Source: CAZGYE01 sp964530165
Lineage (GTDB): Bacteria; Planctomycetota; Planctomycetia; Planctomycetales; Planctomycetaceae
DNA: 21,672 bases
NCBI GenBank assembly: GCA_964530165.1
Contig: CAZGYE010000067.1
Coordinates: 1 to 21,672, forward strand
Reading direction: 5' to 3'
Positions 14,419 through 21,672 of this stretch are shown piece by piece (the first letter of the stretch is position 1; the number at the start of each line of letters is the position of its first letter). Below the pieces are notes generated by a model. It was given only the letters and a program-made list of their open reading frames with translations, had not been told where the DNA came from and searched no databases. A program made the translations under genes and the position numbers.

Positions 14419-15432
14419 ATGACAACCGAAGGCAAGACCGGCGGCACGTTGGTGGGCAGTGGCGATTTTGTGTACGTAGCCGATGCCGCCTGGGCGCAAC
14501 TGCCCGAGGGGTGGAGCTTTGTGGAAGTGGTCGGAGTGGCCACCGATTCCGAGGACCGTGTCTACGTCTTCAACCGCGGCGAGCATCCGGTGATCGTTTT
14601 CGGCGCCGACGGCACGTTTCTTTGGTCTTGGGGGGAGAAGTGCTTCGATCGTCCGCACGGGATTTGGATCGGGCCGGACGACAGGCTGTCTCTCTCTGAC
14701 GATCGAGATCATACCGTCCAAACATACACACCCCAGGGGGAGCTGCTGTTGACGCTCGGCACCAGCGGCCAGCCGAGCCAGACCGGGGTCGTCGGCATCG
14801 ATTACCGCACGATCACGCAACCTGGGCCGCCGTTCAACCTGCCCACGAACCTGGCCTTGGGGCCGTCCGGCGAAATGTACGTCAGCGACGGCTACGGCAA
14901 CTCGCGGGTGCACAAGTTCTCGGCCGAGGGCGAGCTGCTGCTCTCGTGGGGAGAGCCGGGCGGCGGTCCCGGCCAGTTCCATGTGCCGCACGGAATCGGC
15001 GTCGACAGCACTGGGACCGTGTTTGTCGCCGACCGCGAGAACAGCCGGCTGCAGCTCTTTTCGCCCGACGGCGAGTTTCTGGAAGAATGGACCGACGTGG
15101 TGCGGCCCTGTGAGGTGTTTCTCGATCGTCAGGACAACGTGTTCGTGGCAGAGCTGGGCCGGCGGGCCGGCATGTTCGCGTGGATGAGCCCCGAAGTCAA
15201 CTCGACCGGCGGCCGGGTCAGCATCTTCGATCGCGGCGGACGGTTGCAGAGCCGTTTCGGAGGCGGTGAGAATCCGTGTGCCGCCGGCGACTTCTTCGCT
15301 CCGCACGATGTCTGGGTCGATTCTCAGGGGAGCGTCTACGTGAGCGAGGTCACCTGGTCAGCCGGCGGCAACCGCGGACTCGTCCCAGCCGACTGTCCTT
15401 CGCTACAGAAGTTTGTGAGAGTAGTCGTATAA
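14419..15432 (+). CDS. NHL beta-propeller, peptidyl-alpha-hydroxyglycine alpha-amidating lyase (PAL) homologue
   Basis: A 337-aa six-bladed propeller with NHL repeats. In animals PAL splits peptidyl-alpha-hydroxyglycine into an amidated peptide and glyoxylate. Residues matching the known PAL active site are visible: Arg53 in FNRGEHP, His80 in RPHGIWIG, Tyr159 in DGYGNSR, His191 in VPHGIGVD, Arg206 in DRENSR and His296 in APHDVWVD; the three His correspond to the zinc ligands. The Met that precedes the last His motif in the rat enzyme is Ala here. There is no signal peptide, so it appears cytoplasmic, and no monooxygenase (PHM) partner is seen. The ATG at 14419 follows AAAGGA at good spacing. 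Bacterial homologues are commonly annotated this way without a proven substrate; a related lyase or lactonase activity is possible. Confidence 0.85.
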   Translation: MTTEGKTGGTLVGSGDFVYVADAAWAQLPEGWSFVEVVGVATDSEDRVYVFNRGEHPVIVFGADGTFLWSWGEKCFDRPHGIWIGPDDRLSLSDDRDHTVQTYTPQGELLLTLGTSGQPSQTGVVGIDYRTITQPGPPFNLPTNLALGPSGEMYVSDGYGNSRVHKFSAEGELLLSWGEPGGGPGQFHVPHGIGVDSTGTVFVADRENSRLQLFSPDGEFLEEWTDVVRPCEVFLDRQDNVFVAELGRRAGMFAWMSPEVNSTGGRVSIFDRGGRLQSRFGGGENPCAAGDFFAPHDVWVDSQGSVYVSEVTWSAGGNRGLVPADCPSLQKFVRVVV

Positions 15433-15484
15433 GTCGGGCGGGCGTCGGCGTACCGAGCGTCCTCGGATTGGTGGGCTTGCGTGC

Positions 15485-15503
15485 CACTGCCGTGTCGGCA
15501 GTG
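15485..15503. terminator. Hairpin between two convergent genes
   Basis: CACTGCC (15485-15491), loop GTGTC, GGCAGTG (15497-15503), followed by TTT on the plus strand. It lies in the 93-bp gap between the PAL homologue (+) and the hydrolase (-), where a bidirectional terminator is expected. The T-run is short. The GTGCCACTGC context resembles a dispersed planctomycete repeat I recall, so it may be both. Confidence 0.45.
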
Positions 15504-15525
15504 TTTCGACGACTCGAACATGAGG

Positions 15526-16389
15526 CTAGCAGGTTGAGCGGACCGAATCCAACCAGTCAATCAGATCGGCCACGAATTGATCGCGGCTCGCTTCGAACTC
15601 CAGGGTGTGTTGCGCATCAGGATACTCGATCAGTTGGCGGTGTGACGATGCGAATCGTTCGAAATAGCGCCGGGTCGCCTGGTTGTCGATGATGCGGTCC
15701 CCGCCGGCCAGCATCAACAGCAGCGGACACCGAATGTGTGCCGGGGCTTCACCGGCCAAGCGGTCGAGTTTACAGCTACTTTGCAGAAACGACACGGTAG
15801 CCGCATGCAGCGCCAGTGGATCGTCACGGATAAACTGCTGCCAATGGGGATCGCTGGTAAACAGCTCGGGATCATCCAGGGGAATCGGAACCTGGGCGCA
15901 GTGCTTTCCCAGCATTCCCGCCAGGTGCAATGCCAGCGTTTGATACCACCGCGTGCGGACCCGCGCACAGATGCCCGGAGAAAGCAGCGCCAACGCGTCG
16001 ATCAGTTCGGCACGCCGGGCTGCGATGACTGCCGCCAACTTGCCGCCCCAACTGACCGCCAACAGAATGACCGGCGCCGTCGGCGCTTGGTGGTTTCGCA
16101 GGCTGCGCAGGTTCGCCAGGAACTGCACGACGTCGTTGACCAACCGATCGTGATGCACCGCGTGACCGCGCATCTCTTCGTTGAGTCCCGACCCGCGACG
16201 GTCCAAAAAACGGACGTCGTAACCCGCTTCGCACAATCGGCCGCTCGAATAGCCGTACCATCTCGAGTGACTCTGGATGCCGTGTAACGCCACCACGTAA
16301 CCGAGTGGACGCTCACCGTTCGGCTTCCAGTGACGGTAATGGAACCGGTAGCCGTCGGAAGCCGTGAATTGTCGGATCTGGGGTTCCAT
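15526..16389 (-). CDS. Alpha/beta-hydrolase (serine aminopeptidase S33 / lysophospholipase-like)
   Basis: A 287-aa hydrolase. Counted with the optional extra first residue, the motifs are: oxyanion loop ALHGIQSHSRWY (about 35-46), nucleophile Ser114 in LLAVSWGGK, Asp232 in LAGGDRIID and His262 in DAQHTLEFE. The RRGSGLN block near 65-71 and overall layout match monoacylglycerol-lipase-like proteins. The nucleophile elbow is A-x-S-x-G in place of G-x-S-x-G, a minor variation. No signal peptide is seen, so it appears cytoplasmic. The ATG at 16389 shares one base with the macrodomain stop (TGATG), indicating coupled translation; a GTG one codon earlier is also possible. Esterase or lipase activity is likely; the substrate is unknown. 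Confidence 0.88.
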   Translation of the reverse strand: MEPQIRQFTASDGYRFHYRHWKPNGERPLGYVVALHGIQSHSRWYGYSSGRLCEAGYDVRFLDRRGSGLNEEMRGHAVHHDRLVNDVVQFLANLRSLRNHQAPTAPVILLAVSWGGKLAAVIAARRAELIDALALLSPGICARVRTRWYQTLALHLAGMLGKHCAQVPIPLDDPELFTSDPHWQQFIRDDPLALHAATVSFLQSSCKLDRLAGEAPAHIRCPLLLMLAGGDRIIDNQATRRYFERFASSHRQLIEYPDAQHTLEFEASRDQFVADLIDWLDSVRSTC

Positions 16390-16931
16390 CACGATTCGGT
16401 CATCGACTCCAAGACGCGTGCAAAGGCGCCATACGTCCCCTCGCCAAAGAGCACGAACCGCACCAAGGCGGGTTTCTCGTTCTCCAGCAGGAAGTCGCGT
16501 GTTGCACCCAGCGACGCTTCGGCCGCCAGATCGACCGGATAGCCGTACACGCCCGTGCTGATCGCCGGAAAGGCCACGCTTTGGCAGTCGTTCTCGACGG
16601 CCAATTCGAGACAGCGAACGGTGGCGGAGCGTAACAAGTCAGGTTCGCCCCGTTGTCCGCCTCGCCAAACAGGGCCGACCGCGTGAAAAACATGCTTCGC
16701 CCGCAGGTTGCCGGCGCCGGTGGCGACGGCGCTGCCGGTCGGACACCCGTCGGGATGAAGCGTTCCGGTTTCCTCGATCAGCACCGGACCGGCAGCACGA
16801 TGAATCGCACCGTCGACGCCGCCACCTCCGGCCAGTTGTGAATTGGCGGCATTCACGATGGCATCGACCTGCTGCTGGGTGATGTCGCCCTGAGCCAGTT
16901 CCAGTCGGCAAGAACCAAATTGCACGAGCAT
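16389..16931 (-). CDS. Macrodomain protein (O-acetyl-ADP-ribose deacetylase-like)
   Basis: A 180-aa single macrodomain of the MacroD/YmdB type. The ligand-binding blocks are clear: GDITQQQVDAIVNAANSQL (about 15-33) with Asn27 and Asn30, GGGGVDGAIHRAAG (35-48) with Asp40, and PAISTGVYGYP around the diphosphate loop. Known relatives hydrolyse O-acetyl-ADP-ribose and remove ADP-ribose from acidic side chains. Length matches the E. coli protein closely. It is the first gene of a two-gene unit with the alpha/beta-hydrolase, with a TGATG junction. Its upstream gap carries the inverted repeat at 17021-17102 and separates it from the divergent glycosyltransferase. High confidence in the fold; the cellular target is unknown. 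Confidence 0.93.
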   Translation of the reverse strand: MLVQFGSCRLELAQGDITQQQVDAIVNAANSQLAGGGGVDGAIHRAAGPVLIEETGTLHPDGCPTGSAVATGAGNLRAKHVFHAVGPVWRGGQRGEPDLLRSATVRCLELAVENDCQSVAFPAISTGVYGYPVDLAAEASLGATRDFLLENEKPALVRFVLFGEGTYGAFARVLESMTES

Positions 16932-17020
16932 CTGACGTCTCCGCTGCGTTTGTTGCTTTGGTTGACAGTCCGATTCTAGCGGCTTCTTGAGCGCCGAGGC
17001 AAATCACGGCACAGACAATA

Positions 17021-17102
17021 GGCGAGCGGGGGGCGTTAGCCCCTTGATCTGCAGTTCTTCGTTTCCGCAGCTTCATCAGGGGGCTGACGCCCCCCGCTCG
17101 CC
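17021..17102. repeat. Long GC-rich inverted repeat
   Basis: The arms 17021-17048 (starting GGCGAGCGGGGGGCG) and 17075-17102 match as reverse complements at 26 of 28 positions, with a 26-nt loop. Both mismatches become G-U pairs if the plus strand is transcribed. The sequence resembles a repeat I recall as common in planctomycete intergenic DNA. It lies between the divergent macrodomain and glycosyltransferase genes, 84 bp before the latter's start. Confidence 0.85.
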
Positions 17103-17185
17103 AACTGGCCGTTCATTGCAAATTCCCGCGTACGGACGAATAATTGCCGCAGAGCAAATGCCCATCGGGAACCGAGCTGAAATCT

Positions 17186-18286
17186 GTGATCAAAGTTCTT
17201 CTTCTCATCCCAACGCTCGACCGGTCCGGCGCTGAGAAACAGTTTACGCTGCTGGCCAGCAACTTGCCGCGAGATGAATTCGACGTGCATGCCGTGGCGC
17301 TCACTCGCGGCGGACCTTATGCAGCGCCGCTGCGTGAGAGCGACGTCCCCGTCACGGTCCTCGGAAAACGATTGAAATTCGATCCCGGCGCCCTGTGGAA
17401 ACTGTGGCGGCTGATCACCCGCTTGCAGCCCGACATCGTGCATACCTGGCTGTTCACGGCCAACGCCACCGGACGCATACTGCTGGGAAAAAAACCGCGC
17501 CCCAAAGTCATCGTTTCCGAGCGGTGTGTCGACACGTGGAAAAGCGGTTGGCAGACTTGGATCGACCGGCGACAGATTCCGCGTACGACCCGGCTCGTCG
17601 GCAACTCCCAAGGTGTGGCCGATTTCTATCGAGGTCAGGGCTTCCCGGCCGAGCGAATCGTCGTGATTCCCAACGGCGTCGAATCGCTCGCACCGTGCCG
17701 ATGCGACCGCGACGAGGCACTGGCTGAATTCGACATACCGCCCGGCGCGAAGCTCGTCGGCTACGTGGGTCGGCTGGCCCGCCAGAAGCGGGTCAAGGAC
17801 CTCGTCTGGGCCATGCAACTGTTGAGACAATTGACCGACAACGTCTATTTTCTCGTCGTCGGCGACGGACCGGAGCGCGACCGGCTGACGCGGTTTGCCC
17901 GGCGGATAACCTGCGATCACGTGGTGCGGTTCGCCGGGCAACGGGACGACGCAGCGCGATTGATCGGGCTGACGAACGTGCTCTGGCTGGCGAGCGATTT
18001 CGAGGGGATGTCCAACAGCATCATGGAAGCGATGGCGGCAGGCGTTCCAGTCGTCGCCAGCGACATTCCGCCGAACCGCGAATTGGTGATCGACGGCGAG
18101 ACCGGCTATCTTGTCAAGGTGGGTGACAGCGTCGGCTTCGCGCAGTTTGCCGATCGCATCCTTGCCGACCGCCACCTGTCCGACCGGCTGGGCAGCGCCG
18201 GCCGCGAGCGGATGAGAGCCGGATTCAGCGTTGAGAAAATGGTCACCGCGCACGCGGCGCTGTACCGCGAAGTCCTCGACGACTAG
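17186..18286 (+). CDS. Glycosyltransferase family 4 (GT-B fold)
   Basis: A 366-aa retaining glycosyltransferase that moves a sugar from a nucleotide donor to a glycan, lipid or protein acceptor. The N-terminal Rossmann half starts IKVLLLIPTLDRSGAEKQF; the C-terminal donor-binding half holds YVGRLARQKRVKDL (Arg196 and Lys201) and the E-x7-E motif FEGMSNSIMEAMAAG (Glu273/Glu281). I chose the GTG at 17186 because it places the family's beta-1 strand at the N-terminus; the frame runs back to a TTG at 17144. No membrane segment is seen. It is a single gene, convergent with the sulfatase across a repeat-filled gap. It could act in exopolysaccharide or cell-envelope glycan synthesis; acceptor and donor are unknown. 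Confidence 0.88.
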   Translation: MIKVLLLIPTLDRSGAEKQFTLLASNLPRDEFDVHAVALTRGGPYAAPLRESDVPVTVLGKRLKFDPGALWKLWRLITRLQPDIVHTWLFTANATGRILLGKKPRPKVIVSERCVDTWKSGWQTWIDRRQIPRTTRLVGNSQGVADFYRGQGFPAERIVVIPNGVESLAPCRCDRDEALAEFDIPPGAKLVGYVGRLARQKRVKDLVWAMQLLRQLTDNVYFLVVGDGPERDRLTRFARRITCDHVVRFAGQRDDAARLIGLTNVLWLASDFEGMSNSIMEAMAAGVPVVASDIPPNRELVIDGETGYLVKVGDSVGFAQFADRILADRHLSDRLGSAGRERMRAGFSVEKMVTAHAALYREVLDD

Positions 18287-18290
18287 GGAA

Positions 18291-18422
18291 GGACGAATTC
18301 CGAATGACGAATGACTAAGGAATGTCGAAATCCGAATGTCGAAATCACATGCGCATGTCACTGCCCGCCCATTCGTCATTTGAACATTCGTCACTCCTTC
18401 GTCATTGGGTCTTTCGTCATTC
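18291..18422. repeat. Cluster of degenerate inverted and direct repeats between convergent genes
   Basis: The left half has AATGACGAATGAC and a 13-bp direct repeat GAATGTCGAAATC (18320-18332 and 18334-18346). The right half has four copies of TTCGTCA-[CT]-T (within 18372-18421), the reverse complement of the left unit. In the centre is a perfect 12-bp palindrome, ACATGCGCATGT (18347-18358). The whole can fold as a long imperfect hairpin between the glycosyltransferase (+) and sulfatase (-) stops and may work as a bidirectional transcript end. Confidence 0.6.
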
Positions 18423-18464
18423 CGTAGTTCCAAGTTTCGTTCATGGCGTCGTTTGGGGAATCAA

Positions 18465-19928
18465 TCAATAATCGCGGAACGGGCCGCGCGGCTCGGCGGC
18501 TTCCATTTCCTGCTTCCACGCACGGAAGGCGGCCTTCAGCATGACCAGGTGCTCGGGATGTTCGCGCGACAAGTCGTGCTTCTCGCCGATGTCCTGGGAA
18601 AGATCGAACACGCCGTTGCCGCGGGCCGACTCGACCCACTTCAGGTTGCCCACGCGAGCGGCGCGGTCGTTGCGGCGTTCCCAAAACATCTGCGTGCGTT
18701 CCGATTTTGCCTTGCCGGCCAGGACGGGCAGCATGTCGAATCCGTCGTAGACCACGCCATCGGGCAACTGCTGACCGGCCAGCTTGGTGAACGTCGGAAA
18801 CAATTCCAGGGCCGTGAGGAACTCGTCCGACACGCTGCCGGCCGGGATGCGTCCGGGAAACCGGGCAATGAACGGCACCCGCAGACCCCCCTCGAACATC
18901 TGCGCCTTCCAGCCGCGGAGCGGTTTGTTGTCGGCCCCGCCCCCGCCGCCGTTATCGGAAAAGAAGATGACCAGCGTGTTCTCCGCCAGCTTTAGCTCGT
19001 CCAGCAGATCGAGCACTTCGCCGATCGCGTCGTCCATGCACGTCACCGCACCGAGGTATTCCAGCCGGCGTGTCTGCCGGCTCATCACCACGGTCTCTTT
19101 GCCGTATCGTTTCCTTTTCACATACTCTTGCTTCAGGTGCGGATAGAGTTTCTTGTACTTCTCGGGTGCCTGGGCCCCGCCGCGGATTTTCGGATCGAGG
19201 TTCGACGCGCCGTGCGGCGCGTTGAACGGCAAATAGACGAAAAACGGCCTGTCCTTGTTCTCCTTGATGAACCGCACCGCCTCCCGCTGGAACAAGTAGG
19301 TGCAATAGGTCCCCTTGTCTTCGGTGGTGAGCCGATTGTCGCGATACATCGACGGCACCCCGTACCGCTCGTGGGTGAAGTAATCGATCCCCGTGTTCAC
19401 CAATCCGTAGTAGCGGTCGAAGCCGCGCTGCAGCGGCAGATAGCGTTTCAATTGTCCGCCGTCCCACTTGCCGAAGACGGCCGTTGCATAACCGGCCTGC
19501 TTCAATACCTGCGAGATCATGATCTCGCGGACGTCCATGCCCAGCACCCGCTCGGGCGTGACGGCATACTCCGTCGGGGTGAACACTTTTCCGTAGTCGA
19601 CCACGTCGTTGCGGATCATGTCATACAGCCCGTTCCGCTGCGGGTAACGGCCAGTCAAGATGCTGCCCCGCGACGGCGTGCACGCCGGCCACGCGACGTA
19701 AAAGCTCCCGCATCGCACCCCGCCCTTGGCCAGACGGTCCAAATGCGGCGTCTTGATCTCCTCGCTGCCGAAACACCCCAAATCGCGATACCCTTGATCG
19801 TCGCTGACGATCAGCACGATGTTGGGCTTGCCGCGACTCTGAACCGCACAATCTGCCGCCGAACCAAGTACGAGGACTCCGATTGCGCCAAGGATGAGTG
19901 GCCGGCAAGACGAAAGAAATCGTTTCAT
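18465..19928 (-). CDS. Exported formylglycine-dependent sulfatase
   Basis: A 487-aa type I sulfatase that hydrolyses sulfate esters in the periplasm. Residues 1-26 form a Sec signal (MKRFL, hydrophobic LILGAIGVLVLGSAADC). Metal-binding DDQG is at 43-46. The formylglycine motif is Cys83-Thr-Pro-Ser-Arg in ACTPSRGSILTGRYP, so an anaerobic-independent FGE-type or anSME maturase must exist elsewhere. FSDNGGGGG carries the second metal ligands and FEGGLRVPFIARFPG is the typical downstream block. The protein is complete. The ATG at 19928 lacks a strong Shine-Dalgarno. It is divergent from a Tat-exported Gfo/Idh/MocA oxidoreductase, which fits shared use in sulfated-polysaccharide breakdown. The exact substrate cannot be read from sequence. 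Confidence 0.95.
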   Translation of the reverse strand: MKRFLSSCRPLILGAIGVLVLGSAADCAVQSRGKPNIVLIVSDDQGYRDLGCFGSEEIKTPHLDRLAKGGVRCGSFYVAWPACTPSRGSILTGRYPQRNGLYDMIRNDVVDYGKVFTPTEYAVTPERVLGMDVREIMISQVLKQAGYATAVFGKWDGGQLKRYLPLQRGFDRYYGLVNTGIDYFTHERYGVPSMYRDNRLTTEDKGTYCTYLFQREAVRFIKENKDRPFFVYLPFNAPHGASNLDPKIRGGAQAPEKYKKLYPHLKQEYVKRKRYGKETVVMSRQTRRLEYLGAVTCMDDAIGEVLDLLDELKLAENTLVIFFSDNGGGGGADNKPLRGWKAQMFEGGLRVPFIARFPGRIPAGSVSDEFLTALELFPTFTKLAGQQLPDGVVYDGFDMLPVLAGKAKSERTQMFWERRNDRAARVGNLKWVESARGNGVFDLSQDIGEKHDLSREHPEHLVMLKAAFRAWKQEMEAAEPRGPFRDY

Positions 19929-20112
19929 GGTGTCTCATACTACAGGTTTCCGGGAAGAAAGCAAAGCTTGGTTGAATCTTCGCCGCACGGATCGTTAGAC
20001 TGAAGTTCTGGCGATCGTGGTGGCTGTTCCGGTCGTCTGTGGCCTGATTTGAGGGCCGGTTTGTGCTGACCGGCGCCGGATGAAAACGCATTCTTCGAAG
20101 GAGAACAGGTCG

Positions 20113-21570
20113 ATGTCGCATCAAACACGTCGTGAATTCCTTTCGGACTCCGTGCTTGCCGCGGCGGTTGCTGCAGTGGCCGGCGTATCGCCGGGGCCGA
20201 GAACATTTGCCGCCGAAGGCTCCAGCAGCCCGAGCGAGCGTCTCCGGGTGGCCGTCATTGGGGTGGGTGGTCGAGGCGGAGCGCATATCAGTGAATTCAC
20301 GCGGCTCAAGGATACCGAGGTCGTCGCCCTCTGCGATGCCGACGAGAACAAAGGCGGCAAGAGAATCGAGGCGCTGAAGAAATCGACACGCAAGGACGTC
20401 AAGTTCTTCAAGGACATGCGGGACTTACTGGACGACAAGTCGATCGACGCCGTCTCGATTGCCACGCCCAACCATTGGCACTCGCTGGCCGCGATCTGGG
20501 CGGTCCAGGCCGGCAAGGACGTCTACGTCGAGAAGCCGGTCAGCCACAACCCCAGCGAAGGACGACGTGTCGTGCAGGCCGCCCGCAAGTACAACAAGAT
20601 TGTGCAGACGGGGACCCAGGGACGTTCCATGCAGGCGCAGATCGACGCGATCGAATTCGTCAAATCCGGCGGAATCGGTGACGTCAAGTTGGCTCGCGGA
20701 CTGTGTTACAAACGTCGAGGTTCGATCGGCAAGAAGGGCAACTACGACGTGCCTGCCGGCGTCGATTACAACCTATGGCTTGGCCCGGCTCCGATGAAAC
20801 CGCTGACCCGCCCCAGGCTGCACTACGATTGGCACTGGATCTGGGACACCGGCAACGGCGACCTGGGCAACCAGGGTATTCACCAGATGGACATCTGCCG
20901 CTGGGGACTCGGCGTCGACAATCTCGGCAAGAGTGTCGTCAGTTACGGCGGCCGACTGGGATACGAGGATGCCGGTGAAACCGCCAACTCACAAGTCAGC
21001 ATCCACGATTACGGAGACAAGAAGCTTGTCTTCGAGGTCCGCGGCTTAAAGACTGACCCGCTGCGCGGCGCGAAGGTCGGCGTGATTTTCTACGGCACGG
21101 AAGGCTACGTCGTCTCGACGAGTAATTACAAAGTTGCTTGGGCTTTCGACCGCGAGGGCAACAAGATCAAAGAGTTCAAAGGCCTTGGAGATCACTTCGG
21201 CAATTTTGTCGCGGCCGTTCGCAGCCGCAAGAAGGAAGACCTCACCGCTGACATCCTCAAAGGACACCTGTCGAGCGCCCTGTGTCACCTGGGCAACATC
21301 TCGTACCGGCTGGGCGAGAAAGTCACCGCCAAAGAAGCCGAAAAGCGTCTGGGCGGCAGCGACGAGGCGGTCCGCACTTTCGGACGCTTCGCCGAACACC
21401 TGACTGCGAACGAAATCGATCTGGAGAAAACCAAGATCCAGTTCGGCCGGCAATTGACGCTGAATTCAGGTGAAGAGGTCTTCACCGGCGCTGGCGCCGC
21501 CGCGGCCAACCCAATGCTCACCCGCAACTACCGCAAGCCGTTCGTGGTACCTGCTGAAAAAGACGTCTGA
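20113..21570 (+). CDS. Tat-exported Gfo/Idh/MocA family oxidoreductase
   Basis: A 485-aa NAD(P)-dependent sugar or inositol dehydrogenase-like protein. The ATG at 20113 was chosen because AAGGAG lies upstream and a twin-arginine signal begins at once: RREFL at residues 6-10, then an Ala/Val-rich core, cleavage likely near TFAAEG. The Rossmann motif is GVGGRGG at 50-56, preceded by RVAVI. The conserved EKP is at 140-142 in VEKPVSHN. GNQGIHQMDICRWGL carries the family's substrate-binding His/Asp block. Length is longer than classic members, as is usual for planctomycete exported forms. It is divergent from the sulfatase across a 184-bp gap. It probably oxidises or reduces a sugar outside the cytoplasm with a tightly bound cofactor. 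Confidence 0.93.
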   Translation: MSHQTRREFLSDSVLAAAVAAVAGVSPGPRTFAAEGSSSPSERLRVAVIGVGGRGGAHISEFTRLKDTEVVALCDADENKGGKRIEALKKSTRKDVKFFKDMRDLLDDKSIDAVSIATPNHWHSLAAIWAVQAGKDVYVEKPVSHNPSEGRRVVQAARKYNKIVQTGTQGRSMQAQIDAIEFVKSGGIGDVKLARGLCYKRRGSIGKKGNYDVPAGVDYNLWLGPAPMKPLTRPRLHYDWHWIWDTGNGDLGNQGIHQMDICRWGLGVDNLGKSVVSYGGRLGYEDAGETANSQVSIHDYGDKKLVFEVRGLKTDPLRGAKVGVIFYGTEGYVVSTSNYKVAWAFDREGNKIKEFKGLGDHFGNFVAAVRSRKKEDLTADILKGHLSSALCHLGNISYRLGEKVTAKEAEKRLGGSDEAVRTFGRFAEHLTANEIDLEKTKIQFGRQLTLNSGEEVFTGAGAAAANPMLTRNYRKPFVVPAEKDV

Positions 21571-21672
21571 TCTGGCATCGTCATGCTGGCCAACGGACTG
21601 GTGGCACCGAGCCATTGGTAACCGTTCACACCCCGGATGTCAAAATGGTCTTTCCACAGACGGCGTGATTGA
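21571..21672. other. Right-edge sequence, no gene seen
   Basis: The final 102 bases follow the oxidoreductase stop. No start with a Shine-Dalgarno, no hairpin with a T-run, and no motif were seen. Too short to interpret. Confidence 0.4.

Noticed and set aside
14200..15306. 368-codon minus-strand frame
   Set aside because: Antisense to the PAL homologue, which has a full active site; no motif in the shadow.
18291..18422. Possible CRISPR-like array
   Set aside because: Units are about 9-13 bp, degenerate and on both strands, with no regular spacers and no cas genes.
17036..18433. 465-codon minus-strand frame
   Set aside because: Antisense to the GT4 gene and running through two repeats; composition and lack of motifs mark it as a shadow.
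19128..20003. 291-codon plus-strand frame
   Set aside because: Antisense to the sulfatase; no motif.

Overview
The window looks like chromosomal DNA from a member of the Planctomycetes (Pirellulales-like). The pointers are high GC (except one stretch), genes scattered on both strands, a secreted formylglycine sulfatase facing a Tat-exported Gfo/Idh/MocA oxidoreductase, a small zinc-ribbon membrane protein, and intergenic gaps filled with palindromic repeats of types I associate with planctomycete genomes. The taxonomic call is an inference from gene content. No rRNA, tRNA, CRISPR array, integrase or complete insertion sequence was seen.

Layout. Positions 1-1722 (+) hold an acyl-CoA dehydrogenase cut by the left edge, followed by a doubtful small ORF and about 600 bp of repeat-rich non-coding DNA. 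Positions 2600-4816 (-) encode an exported TPR/trypsin-like protease with C-terminal DnaJ-type cysteine motifs; by eye this gene and its upstream gap are clearly poorer in GC than the rest. Positions 5326-8401 (-) are a lipid or polyene-type operon in the order beta-ketoacyl-ACP synthase, acyl carrier protein, CrtI-like FAD oxidoreductase, with a perfect 21-bp inverted repeat between the first two genes. Next come a zinc-ribbon membrane protein (+) and a DUF420 membrane protein (-) whose 3' ends overlap by 51 bp.

Positions 10325-14005 are signalling genes: an HD-GYP-type phosphohydrolase (+), a small BON-domain protein (+), and a convergent PAS-GAF-receiver protein (-) whose histidine-kinase dimerisation segment appears to lack the phospho-acceptor histidine. 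Positions 14419-15432 (+) encode an NHL beta-propeller that keeps the active-site residues of peptidyl-alpha-hydroxyglycine alpha-amidating lyase. Positions 15526-16931 (-) are a translationally coupled macrodomain and alpha/beta-hydrolase pair. A GT4 glycosyltransferase (+), the sulfatase (-) and the Gfo/Idh/MocA oxidoreductase (+) complete the window.

How the genes work together. The ketosynthase, ACP and desaturase form a coherent biosynthetic unit (chain elongation on a carrier, then FAD-dependent desaturation or isomerisation). The HD-GYP, BON and PAS-GAF-REC genes are neighbours but not demonstrably one pathway. The divergent sulfatase and oxidoreductase fit exported catabolism of sulfated glycans. 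Nearly every intergenic gap carries a different inverted-repeat family; the most unusual is the nested, covarying hairpin pair just upstream of the amidating-lyase homologue.
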